This document shows, piece by piece, positions 13,322 through 20,198 of a DNA stretch of 21,053 nt. The notes under the pieces were generated by a model. It did no database searches. It had not been told where the DNA came from and saw nothing but the letters and a program-made list of their open reading frames with translations. This DNA is from Acidobacteriota bacterium (GTDB lineage Bacteria; Acidobacteriota; Vicinamibacteria; Vicinamibacterales; SCN-69-37), in contig JANLHE010000146.1 of the NCBI GenBank assembly GCA_024653875.1, positions 1 through 21,053 of the forward strand. The letters run 5' to 3'. The position numbers were made by a program, and so were the translations under genes. The number at the start of each line of letters is the position of its first letter. Positions within the stretch are counted from its first letter, which is position 1.

Positions 13322-14808
13322 GAGTCCACCTCCTCGTCAGCCGCCTCAATCGGTGTGCGGGTACTGGCGTCGGCCATGCGCCGGTTATAGAAGATCAACA
13401 ACAGCAAGGCCACGCTCCACTGGGCCACGCACGTGCCCACGCTGAAGGTGTGATTGATCGGATCCGGATTCCACCAGCCGGCCGCATCGTAGACGGTGGC
13501 GGCCGTATACATCCACCAGCCGAACATCACGACGAACTGTGCGGGGATCACGTACTTCAGCACGAACTCGAACAGGCCTCCGACGCGCACCCCACCGGGC
13601 GTCACGTTGATGAACTCCTCGCGAAACTTGCGCGACCCGTACATGGTCACCACCAGGGAGATGAACAGGCCGCTGATCATCAGGCCCACGCCCCACACCC
13701 AGTCCTGGTTCTTGAAGATGGTCAGATTGAGCGCGGACGGCATGCCCAGCACGATGATGGCCGCGGTCACGATGCGCACCGCCTTCTTGCGGGCCATGCC
13801 ACTGTCCATCAGGATCCTGGCCGCCAGCTCGATCATGGCGATAAGCGAAGAGAGGGCCGCGCAGGCCAGCGCCAGGAAGAACAGCGGCAACATCACGCCG
13901 CCCCCGGCCATCCGCTCGAACAACTGCGGCACCCAGATGAACATCAGGCCTTCATTCCCCGACTGCAGGGCGGCGTGCGCATCGTCCAGGGACAGAATGG
14001 CGAAGACCACCGGCAACATCGCAAGGCCGGCCAGCAGCGATGCCGAGTTGTCGCCAAAGCCGATCGTCGCGGAGTTAAGGACGATGTCCTCCCGCTTCTT
14101 GAGGTAGATCCCGAACGTCAGGATCAGTCCCCAGCCGGCGCCGGTGGACCAGGCGGACTGCGTCAGTGCCTCGAGCCACGTCTTGTAGTTGGCCAGCGCG
14201 GCGATGTCCGGATTAAAGAGGAACTCCAGGCCGCGATCCGCTCCGGGCAATGTCACCGCGCGCACGGCCGAGACAACGAGCAGCACAAACAGCGCGGGCA
14301 CGAGGATCCTGTTCGCGGCTTCGATGCCCTTCACCACGCCGCGTTGAATGATCCACGCGCCGATGAGCGCCGACGCCACGTGATACCCCCCCGCCTGCCA
14401 CCCGGACGCCGCCGCGTCCCAGTACTGCTTGGGATCTCCTGACTGGAACTCGCCCATGGTGGCCGCCACCAGGTACCGCAGCGTCCAGCCGGTCACCACC
14501 GAGTAATAAAACAGGATCATGATGGTCACGACCGCCACGAAGCCGCCCATCCATGCGAACTTCCCATTGGTCAGCGCGGCAAACGCACCCACCGCGCCAC
14601 GGCGGGTGCCACGGCCGATCGCGAACTCCGCAATCAGCAGCGGAATGGACCAGATGAAGAGGAACAGGAACCAGGGAATCAGGAACGCCGCGCCGCCGTT
14701 TTCCGCGGCGATTCGCGGAAACCGCCACATGTTGCCGGTCCCCACCGCCATGCCCAAACCGGCGAGAATAATCCCCCAGCGCGACGAAAACGACTCAAGC
14801 TTGGCCAT
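13318..14808 (-). CDS. Sodium-dependent transporter, neurotransmitter:sodium symporter (NSS/SNF) family
   Basis: Inner-membrane sodium-coupled amino acid symporter of the LeuT fold, 496 residues. The N-terminus SSRWGIILAGLGMAVGTGNMWRFP (about 8-31) is the unwound TM1 with sodium and substrate sites. AAENGGAAFLIPWFLFLFIWSIPLLIAEFAIGRGTRRG (TM2) follows. About ten further hydrophobic segments are visible, consistent with 11-12 membrane spans, plus SAWSTGAGWG (TM6 region) and FGDNSASLLAGLAM. The ATG at 14808 is chosen because family similarity begins there; the frame upstream to 15225 only shadows the VWA gene. TAGTCT lies 10 bases before the ATG and no Shine-Dalgarno sequence is seen. The GTGA overlap with the 33-codon gene downstream points to a two-part importer. 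The substrate may be a neutral amino acid, but this is not determined. Confidence 0.92.
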   Translation of the reverse strand: MAKLESFSSRWGIILAGLGMAVGTGNMWRFPRIAAENGGAAFLIPWFLFLFIWSIPLLIAEFAIGRGTRRGAVGAFAALTNGKFAWMGGFVAVVTIMILFYYSVVTGWTLRYLVAATMGEFQSGDPKQYWDAAASGWQAGGYHVASALIGAWIIQRGVVKGIEAANRILVPALFVLLVVSAVRAVTLPGADRGLEFLFNPDIAALANYKTWLEALTQSAWSTGAGWGLILTFGIYLKKREDIVLNSATIGFGDNSASLLAGLAMLPVVFAILSLDDAHAALQSGNEGLMFIWVPQLFERMAGGGVMLPLFFLALACAALSSLIAMIELAARILMDSGMARKKAVRIVTAAIIVLGMPSALNLTIFKNQDWVWGVGLMISGLFISLVVTMYGSRKFREEFINVTPGGVRVGGLFEFVLKYVIPAQFVVMFGWWMYTAATVYDAAGWWNPDPINHTFSVGTCVAQWSVALLLLIFYNRRMADASTRTPIEAADEEVDS

Positions 14809-14818
14809 CGTGCGCAGG

Positions 14819-14824
14819 AGACTA
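14819..14824 (-). promoter_or_regulatory. Possible -10 box (TAGTCT) of the NSS transporter gene
   Basis: TAGTCT on the minus strand ends 10 bases before the ATG at 14808, within the 35-base gap after the VWA gene. It fits the TANNNT pattern seen before other genes here but matches the consensus only weakly. The transporter could equally be read through from the VWA gene. Confidence 0.25.
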
Positions 14825-14843
14825 TCACGAGACGCGGCGCGAT

Positions 14844-16832
14844 TCAGCCGGTGACGCGGAAGGCAACGAGCGTGGTCGGAGCATCGGCTTCGCGTGAGGC
14901 GGATACTTCCAGCAGATAGTCCCCGGGCGGCACGCCGCCGAGGGGCACTTCCGCTTCGCTGCCGCCGTCCGGACGCGCGGTGACGGTCCACTCGGACATG
15001 ACGTCCCCATTGCGATTGAGCATGCGCAAGCGCGGCGCGACCGCGCCCGCACCGTTGACCTCGAACCGCACCAGCAGCCGCTCGACCCGCGAGAAGGTCC
15101 GGCTGGTGACGGGCACGAGCGCGGTGGCGGCCTTGATCGTCTGGATGTCGCGCGCCGTGCGTCCGCGATACAGGCGCGGCGTGCTGACGGTTGGCGCGGT
15201 CCCCGTGAAGTCCGGCACCACCCACTCGCGCGCGTCGGTGTCGAGCGTGTCACCGTCACCGGTCTCGGCCGCCAGGCGCAGCACCAGCGGCCCGGGCGGC
15301 GCGGCAAACGTCACCTGGCCGGCCACGCGCCCGGTGGGATCGGCGGCGCGCGTGATCCGTCCGCGGTGCACCAGGTCCCCGGCCGCCGTGCTGGCCGTCA
15401 GCATGACGCGCGCGGGCGCGTCCGGCCCTGACGGGCGCAGCGCCTCCCACACCACCGTCACGTCCGTGCGCCCGTCCTCACGACGCCCGGCGGCGAGCCA
15501 ACTGCGAATCACGCGGCCGGCGGCCGGTTCGGCGATCGCGTCAAACGCCTTCTCCACTTCGGGGGGCCGGGTAAACCCCGGCGCGGCCGCCCGCGCGACG
15601 TCTTCGTCGCTGTAGGCCCAGTACCCGTTGCGCGCGCGCACCTCCACATCCCGGCGCTTCACCGAGACCTTGATTTCGTGGAACTTGCCGTCGCGCGGCG
15701 CTTCCGTCGACGTGTATCCCAGCAGGTAGTACGCGCTGCTGTCGCGCAACATCTGCTGCAGCGCCGGCAGCGGGTTGTTGCTGTTGACCACCGCGCGGCC
15801 GTCCGTGTTCTCGGCCAGGATACGCAGCACATCCAGGGATTCGTTCAGCGCCTGCCGGTCGTCGGCCATGCTGACCTTGTCCGAGATGTCGAACTCCGAG
15901 GCGGCCAGCCCGCGCGGGTCCAGCGTGTAGATGGACGTGTTGCTGCGATTGGCCGCCCTGAAGATGTTGCGCAGGTAGTCCAGCATCATAGTCTGCTGCG
16001 ACTGCAGCGCGCGTTCGGCCTGCATCTGTCCGACGATGCCCGTCGGCGGCTGATTGGTGGGGGTCCCCACGCCCACCAGGCCCGTGGTGCGCGCCCCGGG
16101 CGGAACGCTGCTCAGGAGGCCTTCGCTGACATACACGATGGTCTTGCGGCCCTCGCGCAGCGTCCCGAGGTACACCGACAGCCCTTCAAGCGCGGTGGTG
16201 ACGATCTGGTTGCGGAGCGCCTCGATCTGCTCCGGCTGCATGTACATGTAGATCTCTTCCACCGGGTGCTTCGGCGTGTAGTCGAACTTGCGCCCCGTGA
16301 ACGCCAGGATCTGGCGCGCCGTCGCGTCGTGGTTGCGCGAGAAGGTCACCGCCGAGGTGGGCAGCAGGGGCGTCATGATCGCCACGAGGTCGCGCGGATT
16401 CAGGTCGCGGACAAACTGCGCGAGCTTCCCGCGGATGGCCATCGAGTTGCCCAGGCGCGTGTGGTAATCGTCAAGAAAGATCACGATCACGCGCACGTCG
16501 TCGCGGGCGGCCTCGCGCGCCTGATCCTCCAGCGACCGGATCTCCCGGTTCTTGGCCGGATCGACGTCGTCGGTGTCGTCGATTTGAATCAGCTTGAACG
16601 AGTCGATGACCTGCGGCTTCTTGTTTTCACGAATCTCGAAATCCGCCGGCGTCAGATCGGTCACCGGGCGCCCCTGCCGATCCGTGACGATGACGTCCAC
16701 GCTCACGGTGTCGATGCGGGTGATGAAGACCGGCTTCTGCGGGGTCTGCGGGGTCTGCGCCGGAGGGTTCTGGCGCGCCGCGCCCGCGAGGCCGATCAGG
16801 CAGACGCCAAGCAACAGGAATCGTGGGGTCAT
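14844..16832 (-). CDS. Exported VWA-domain protein (acidobacterial VWFA-related family)
   Basis: A 662-residue secreted or periplasmic protein of unknown role. Residues 1-19 (MTPRFLLLGVCLIGLAGAA) form a signal peptide. A short beta domain follows with VSVDVIVTDRQGRPVTDLTPADFEIREN (about 43-70), as in TIGR03436-type VWFA proteins of Acidobacteria. The VWA fold runs about 112-390 and contains VIVIFLDDYHT, TIVYVSEGLLSSVPPGA and SIYTLDPRGL. A YYLLGYTST-type strand lies near 420, and a beta-rich C-terminal half ends with GVPPGDYLLEVSAS. The MIDAS motif is degenerate: DxSxS reads Asp121-x-Tyr123-x-Thr125, so metal-dependent ligand binding may be weak. The ATG at 16832 immediately precedes the signal peptide, and in-frame codons upstream to 17093 are antisense to the acyl-CoA dehydrogenase gene. 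It stands divergent from that gene and 35 bases ahead of the transporter. Confidence 0.88.
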   Translation of the reverse strand: MTPRFLLLGVCLIGLAGAARQNPPAQTPQTPQKPVFITRIDTVSVDVIVTDRQGRPVTDLTPADFEIRENKKPQVIDSFKLIQIDDTDDVDPAKNREIRSLEDQAREAARDDVRVIVIFLDDYHTRLGNSMAIRGKLAQFVRDLNPRDLVAIMTPLLPTSAVTFSRNHDATARQILAFTGRKFDYTPKHPVEEIYMYMQPEQIEALRNQIVTTALEGLSVYLGTLREGRKTIVYVSEGLLSSVPPGARTTGLVGVGTPTNQPPTGIVGQMQAERALQSQQTMMLDYLRNIFRAANRSNTSIYTLDPRGLAASEFDISDKVSMADDRQALNESLDVLRILAENTDGRAVVNSNNPLPALQQMLRDSSAYYLLGYTSTEAPRDGKFHEIKVSVKRRDVEVRARNGYWAYSDEDVARAAAPGFTRPPEVEKAFDAIAEPAAGRVIRSWLAAGRREDGRTDVTVVWEALRPSGPDAPARVMLTASTAAGDLVHRGRITRAADPTGRVAGQVTFAAPPGPLVLRLAAETGDGDTLDTDAREWVVPDFTGTAPTVSTPRLYRGRTARDIQTIKAATALVPVTSRTFSRVERLLVRFEVNGAGAVAPRLRMLNRNGDVMSEWTVTARPDGGSEAEVPLGGVPPGDYLLEVSASREADAPTTLVAFRVTG

Positions 16833-16847
16833 GGGGCGGATGTCGCC

Positions 16848-16853
16848 ATCATA
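16848..16853 (-). promoter_or_regulatory. Possible -10 box (TATGAT) of the VWA-protein gene
   Basis: TATGAT on the minus strand ends 15 bases before the ATG at 16832 in the 51-base divergent gap. It matches TATAAT at five of six bases. No Shine-Dalgarno sequence follows and no -35 box is convincing. Confidence 0.35.
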
Positions 16854-16869
16854 GCACCGGGCGCGATGA

Positions 16870-16875
16870 TAAAAT
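16870..16875 (+). promoter_or_regulatory. Putative -10 box (TAAAAT) of acyl-CoA dehydrogenase gene 1
   Basis: TAAAAT ends 8 bases before the ATG at 16884, the same spacing as TATAAT before the mutase gene. There is no Shine-Dalgarno sequence. A start site about 7 bases on would fall at the ATG, again suggesting a leaderless mRNA. No -35 box is evident. Confidence 0.4.
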
Positions 16876-16883
16876 GACGGGCG

Positions 16884-18026
16884 ATGACACCCCTGACGAC
16901 CCTCTCCGAAGACGAAACCCTCCTGAGGCAGAGCGTGCGCGAGTTCGCGGAGGCGCAGGTGCGCCCGCTGGTGCGCGAGATGGACGAACACGCGAAGTTC
17001 GAGCCCGCGCTCATCGACGAGCTGTTCACACTCGGCGTGATGGGCGTGGAGATTCCCGAGGCGCACGGCGGATCGGGCGGGACGTTTTTCCACTCCGTGC
17101 TGGTGGTCGAGGAACTGTCACGGGTGGATCCGTCGGTGGGCGTGATGGTGGACGTGCAGAACACGCTGGTCATCAACGCGATTCTGCGCTGGGGCTCCCC
17201 CGCGCTGCAGGCCCGCCTGCTCCCCCGCCTGGCGTCGTCGACCATCGGCGCCTACGCCTTGTCTGAGGCCGGTTCGGGCAGCGACGCCTTCGCGCTGCAG
17301 ACCCGCGCGAAGCCGGATGGTGACGGGTACGTGATCAACGGCCGCAAGCTGTGGATCACCAACGGCAACGAGGCCAACATCTTCATCGTGTTCGCCACGA
17401 TCAACCCCGAGGCGGGCTACAGGGGCATCACGGCCTTCATCGTGGAGCGCGGCACGCCCGGCTTCACCGTGGGCAAGAAGGAAGACAAACTCGGCATTCG
17501 CGCGTCCAGCACGTGTGAGTTGATCTTCGAAGATTGCCGGGTGGGCGCCGACAGCATTCTGGGCGAGGTCGGCAAGGGCTACAAGGTGGCGATCGAGACG
17601 CTCAACGAGGGCCGGATCGGCATCGGCGCCCAGATGCTGGGGCTGGCGCAGGGCGCGCTCGACCATACCATCCGCTACACCAAGGAACGCAAGCAGTTCG
17701 GCAAGGCCATCGCCGATTACCAGGGCGTGCAGTTCCAGCTCGCGCGGGCCGCGATGGACGTCGAGCTGGCCCGGCTGTCGGTCTACAACGCCGCGCGGCT
17801 GCGCGATGCCGGCCGGCCGTTTCTGACCGAGGCCGCGATGTGCAAACTGTTCGCGTCGGAAGCCGCCGAGCGCACGGCGTCGCTGGCGATCAATCTCTAC
17901 GGCGGGTACGGGTTCGTGAAGGACTACCCGGTGGAAAAGCTGTATCGGGACGCCAAGATCGGCCAGATCTACGAAGGCACGTCGAATCTGCAGTTGCAGA
18001 CGATCGCGAAACATATTCTCAGTTAG
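16884..18026 (+). CDS. Acyl-CoA dehydrogenase (short/branched-chain type), catalytic Glu present
   Basis: FAD-dependent alpha,beta-dehydrogenation of an acyl-CoA thioester, 380 residues, standard for the family. The N-terminal helical domain ends near 115. The middle beta domain includes AYALSEAGSGSDAFAL and GYVINGRKLWITNGNEAN (FAD/substrate contacts). The C-terminal helical domain has the Arg-rich KERKQFGKAIADYQGVQFQLA stretch and INLYGGYGFVKDYPVEKLYRDAKIGQIYEGTSNLQ. The catalytic base is Glu364 in IYEGTS. The pattern is that of short-chain or 2-methyl-branched-chain enzymes; exact chain length is not decided by sequence. Paired loosely with the acyl-CoA mutase genes, it fits branched-chain amino acid or butyryl-CoA breakdown. 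It is monocistronic by position and convergent with acyl-CoA dehydrogenase gene 2, with a double-hairpin repeat between them. Confidence 0.92.
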   Translation: MTPLTTLSEDETLLRQSVREFAEAQVRPLVREMDEHAKFEPALIDELFTLGVMGVEIPEAHGGSGGTFFHSVLVVEELSRVDPSVGVMVDVQNTLVINAILRWGSPALQARLLPRLASSTIGAYALSEAGSGSDAFALQTRAKPDGDGYVINGRKLWITNGNEANIFIVFATINPEAGYRGITAFIVERGTPGFTVGKKEDKLGIRASSTCELIFEDCRVGADSILGEVGKGYKVAIETLNEGRIGIGAQMLGLAQGALDHTIRYTKERKQFGKAIADYQGVQFQLARAAMDVELARLSVYNAARLRDAGRPFLTEAAMCKLFASEAAERTASLAINLYGGYGFVKDYPVEKLYRDAKIGQIYEGTSNLQLQTIAKHILS

Positions 18027-18036
18027 TGCTCAGTGC
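18023..18036 (+). repeat. Heptamer pair TTAGTGC / TCAGTGC
   Basis: Two adjacent NNAGTGC units overlap the stop of acyl-CoA dehydrogenase gene 1 and lead into the double-hairpin repeat at 18041, the same arrangement as at 2303-2333. Confidence 0.4.
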
Positions 18037-18040
18037 GCAT

Positions 18041-18095
18041 GGAGGGCACGGGCTTTAGCCCGTGCCACCGCCCCGGGCTGAAGCCCGGGGCCTCC
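18041..18095 (-). repeat. REP-like double-hairpin intergenic element, copy 2 (inverted relative to copy 1)
   Basis: GGAGG and CCTCC again bracket two hairpins. One is a 10-bp stem at 18045-18066 (GGCACGGGCT, loop TT, AGCCCGTGCC). The other is a 9-bp stem at 18071-18090 (CCCCGGGCT, loop GA, AGCCCGGGG). ACCG joins them. Its reverse complement matches copy 1 at 2333-2388 apart from the joiner and loop bases. It fills the gap between two convergent acyl-CoA dehydrogenase genes, where it could serve as a bidirectional transcript end, though no T-run is present. Confidence 0.85.
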
Positions 18096-18099
18096 ACGT

Positions 18100-19239
18100 T
18101 CACCCGAGAATGTGCTCCGCGATGATCATGCGCTGGACTTCGGACGTGCCTTGATAGATCTCGGCGGCGCGGACATCGCGAAACAAGCGCTCAATCGTGG
18201 ACCCGCGGCGGTACCCTTCCGACGCCAGGATCTGCATGGCGCGGTCGGCGGCCCGGTGCGCGGCTTCTGACGCCTGCAGCTTGGCCATCGCGGCTTCCGC
18301 CGTGGCACGCGGCGCGCGGTCGCGGGTATCGGCGGCCTTCCAGGTCAACATGCGCGCGGCCTCGAGGTCGGTCGCCAGATCCGCCAGCTGAAACTGAATC
18401 GCCTGGAAGTTGCCGATGGGCTGGCCGAACGCCTCGCGCGTCCTGGCGTACGCGATCGCTTCGTCCAGCGCGGCCTGCCCCACGCCCAGGGCCTGCGCCG
18501 CAATCGCCACGCGGCCGCCCTCGAGCGCGCGCATCGCGATGCGGAATCCATGGCCGGACTCGCCCAGAAGCGCGTCGGCATCCACCCGCACCTCGTCGAA
18601 CTGCAGGTCCATGCAGCCGAGGCCGCGCACGCCGAGGGAATCGGGCGACGCCACGCGCGTGATGCCCGGCCGATCCAGCGGCACGAGAAACGCGCTGATG
18701 CCGCGGCCGCGCGCGCCGGGCTGGGTCACCGCAAACACAATGACGACGTCGGCCACTTCCGCATTGGCCACCCAGACCTTGCGGCCCGAGAGGACATAGC
18801 CCTGATCGTCAAGGCGCGCCGCGGTCTGCTGGTTCCCGGCGTCCGATCCGGCCTGCGCTTCCGAGAGCGCAAACGACCCGAGGGCCTCGCCCGTGGCCAG
18901 CCGCCGCAGCCAGGTGTCTTTCTGCAGGTCGGTGCCGAACTCGAACAGCGGCTCGGCCACCAGCGAATTGTTGACGGAAAGAATGACGGCGAGCGTGGCG
19001 CTGGCTGACGAGACGATCTCCAGGGCGGCCGCGTAGGTGGCGTAGCTGTGTCCCGCGCCGCCAACGGCCGCCGGCAACGCCATGCCGGTGAGTCCCAGCG
19101 CGGCGGCCTCACGCACCAGATCGCTGGGGAAGGCGCCGGTCGAGTCAATCCCGGCGGCGCGTGGCGCCACTCGCTCCCGGGCGAATACCCGGACTCGTTC
19201 CAGAAACGCTTCATGCTCAGCGCTGCGCGAAAACTCCAT
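18100..19239 (-). CDS. Acyl-CoA dehydrogenase family protein with Gln at the catalytic Glu position
   Basis: A 379-residue member of the acyl-CoA dehydrogenase family. It shows FALSEAQAGSDAGNQQTA, YVLSGRKVWVANAEVAD, ARTREAFGQPIGNFQAIQFQLADL and the C-terminal ILASEGYRRGSTIERLFRDVRAAEIYQGTSEVQRM. The fold and length are normal, but the usual IYEGTS is IYQGTS: codon CAA at 18153-18151 makes residue 363 Gln instead of Glu. The alternative Glu site used by isovaleryl- and long-chain enzymes (before the conserved Arg of the preceding helix) is Gly242, so neither known catalytic base position is Glu. It may have lost dehydrogenase activity, use another base, or do different flavin chemistry. It lies 10 bases after the HIT gene and is probably co-transcribed with it. 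Confidence 0.9.
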   Translation of the reverse strand: MEFSRSAEHEAFLERVRVFARERVAPRAAGIDSTGAFPSDLVREAAALGLTGMALPAAVGGAGHSYATYAAALEIVSSASATLAVILSVNNSLVAEPLFEFGTDLQKDTWLRRLATGEALGSFALSEAQAGSDAGNQQTAARLDDQGYVLSGRKVWVANAEVADVVIVFAVTQPGARGRGISAFLVPLDRPGITRVASPDSLGVRGLGCMDLQFDEVRVDADALLGESGHGFRIAMRALEGGRVAIAAQALGVGQAALDEAIAYARTREAFGQPIGNFQAIQFQLADLATDLEAARMLTWKAADTRDRAPRATAEAAMAKLQASEAAHRAADRAMQILASEGYRRGSTIERLFRDVRAAEIYQGTSEVQRMIIAEHILG

Positions 19240-19249
19240 GCGTTCAATC

Positions 19250-19741
19250 CTATGTCAGGAGGCGCGCCAGCAGCGGCCGGAGACGGTCGCCCGTGCGCGC
19301 GAGGTCTTCCGGCAACACGCGCGTCTCGCCCACCACCGTCATGAAGTTGGTGTCGCCATTCCAGCGCGGCACCACGTGCATGTGCAGGTGGTCGAGCACG
19401 CCGGCGCCCGCGGGTTTGCCCAGATTCAGTCCCATGTTGAACCCGTGGGGCGCGTACAGTTCCTGCAACGCCATTTCGACCGCGCGCGTCAGCTGCATGA
19501 GTTCGGCCTGTTCGGCCGGCGTCAGCAGGGCCAGACGCCCGACGTGGCGGTAGGGCACCACCATCAGGTGGCCGTTGTTGTAGGGATACAGGTTGAGGAT
19601 GACAAAGCAGGTCGCGCCCCGGTGAACGACGAGGGACCCGTCCGCCCCCTCCCCCACCGCGTCACAGAAGACGCACCCAGGCGTGCCGGTGCTGGCCGCG
19701 GTCACGTACGCGAGCCTCCACGGCGTCCACAGCCGTTCCAT
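19250..19741 (-). CDS. HIT-family nucleotide hydrolase/phosphorylase (Ap4A phosphorylase-like)
   Basis: A 163-residue cytoplasmic nucleotide-binding enzyme. The histidine triad is HLHMHVVP with His118, His120 and His122; the middle His is the expected nucleophile for cleaving nucleoside phosphates such as Ap4A. CVFC (Cys23, Cys26) near the N-terminus is a probable zinc site, as in the CxxC-containing mycobacterial Ap4A phosphorylase type. The MERLWTPWRLAYV start and NLYPYNNGHLMVVPYRHV (about 50-67) are typical of this bacterial subgroup. The ATG at 19741 lies 9 bases after the HU/IHF-like stop, and acyl-CoA dehydrogenase gene 2 follows 10 bases downstream, so the three probably form an operon. 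Confidence 0.9.
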   Translation of the reverse strand: MERLWTPWRLAYVTAASTGTPGCVFCDAVGEGADGSLVVHRGATCFVILNLYPYNNGHLMVVPYRHVGRLALLTPAEQAELMQLTRAVEMALQELYAPHGFNMGLNLGKPAGAGVLDHLHMHVVPRWNGDTNFMTVVGETRVLPEDLARTGDRLRPLLARLLT

Positions 19742-19750
19742 GGCACGGCG

Positions 19751-20059
19751 CTACGCGCCCCGGTCCTCGTCTTCAGGCACCGCGGACTGATTGATGAGGT
19801 CCTTCAGCTCTTTGCCCGGCTTGAAATAGGGCACCTTCTTGGGCGGCACATCCACTCTGTCGCCGGTCTTGGGATTCCGGCCCTTGCGCGGCTCGCGCTG
19901 GCGCAGCCGGAAGCTGCCAAACCCGCGCAGCTCGATCTTCTCCCCGCGGTGGAGGGCGTCGATGATGGTCTGGAAGACGCTGTCCACGATGACCTCAGAG
20001 TGCTTCTTCGTGAGGTCCGAGACCCGGGACACTTCTTCGACGAGTTCGGACTTGGTCAT
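19751..20059 (-). CDS. HU/IHF-family DNA-binding protein
   Basis: A 102-residue histone-like DNA-bending protein of the nucleoid. MTKSELVEEVSRVSDLTKKHSEVIVDSVFQTIIDAL is the dimerising helical part. IELRGFGSFRLRQREPRKGRNPKTGDRVDVPPKKVPYFKPGKELKDLIN is the beta arm with the conserved GRNPKTG tip, the proline of which intercalates into DNA. A slightly acidic C-terminal extension (QSAVPEDEDRGA) goes beyond HU and recalls IHF-beta-like proteins. A good promoter precedes it. It is read away from the neighbouring CRISPR array, whose distal end is about 140 bases from the start codon. IHF assists spacer insertion in some type I systems, but here nothing beyond proximity supports such a link. HU versus IHF cannot be settled from one subunit. 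Confidence 0.92.
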   Translation of the reverse strand: MTKSELVEEVSRVSDLTKKHSEVIVDSVFQTIIDALHRGEKIELRGFGSFRLRQREPRKGRNPKTGDRVDVPPKKVPYFKPGKELKDLINQSAVPEDEDRGA

Positions 20060-20080
20060 GGCGTCGGCGCCGCAAGAACG

Positions 20081-20094
20081 GCGCTAAGCACTGG
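20081..20094 (-). repeat. Heptamer pair CCAGTGC / TTAGCGC (minus strand)
   Basis: Read on the minus strand, CCAGTGC is followed directly by TTAGCGC, immediately downstream of the -10 box of the HU/IHF-like gene. Both units match the heptamers at the other three gene junctions. Confidence 0.35.
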
Positions 20095-20123
20095 ATTATC
20101 TGTTACTTACCGGCACGGGTCAA
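20095..20123 (-). promoter_or_regulatory. Promoter of the HU/IHF-HIT-acyl-CoA dehydrogenase operon, with overlapping palindrome
   Basis: On the minus strand TTGACC (20123-20118), a 17-base spacer, and GATAAT (20100-20095) form a strong sigma70-like promoter, five of six matches in each box. A perfect inverted repeat ACGGGT-CA-ACCCGT (20115-20128) covers the -35 box and could be an operator. The leader to the ATG at 20059 is about 29 bases and lacks an obvious Shine-Dalgarno sequence. The remainder of the gap up to the first CRISPR repeat (20129-20198) shows nothing else I can name. Confidence 0.6.
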
Positions 20124-20198
20124 CCCGTAAGGACCCGCCGCCGCGGGCGCGCCGAATCACCGGCGAATCACGAAGATCAGGTCGATTCCGGCCCGCAA

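Noticed and set aside
14809..15225. N-terminal extension of the NSS transporter frame
   Set aside because: Arg-rich shadow of the VWA gene; family similarity begins at the ATG at 14808.
16833..17093. N-terminal extension of the VWA protein
   Set aside because: Antisense to acyl-CoA dehydrogenase 1; a signal peptide begins exactly at the ATG at 16832.
20129..20198. Possible extra degenerate CRISPR repeat left of 20199 (GCGAATCACG-type sequence)
   Set aside because: Similarity is limited to a few bases and the palindrome core is absent.
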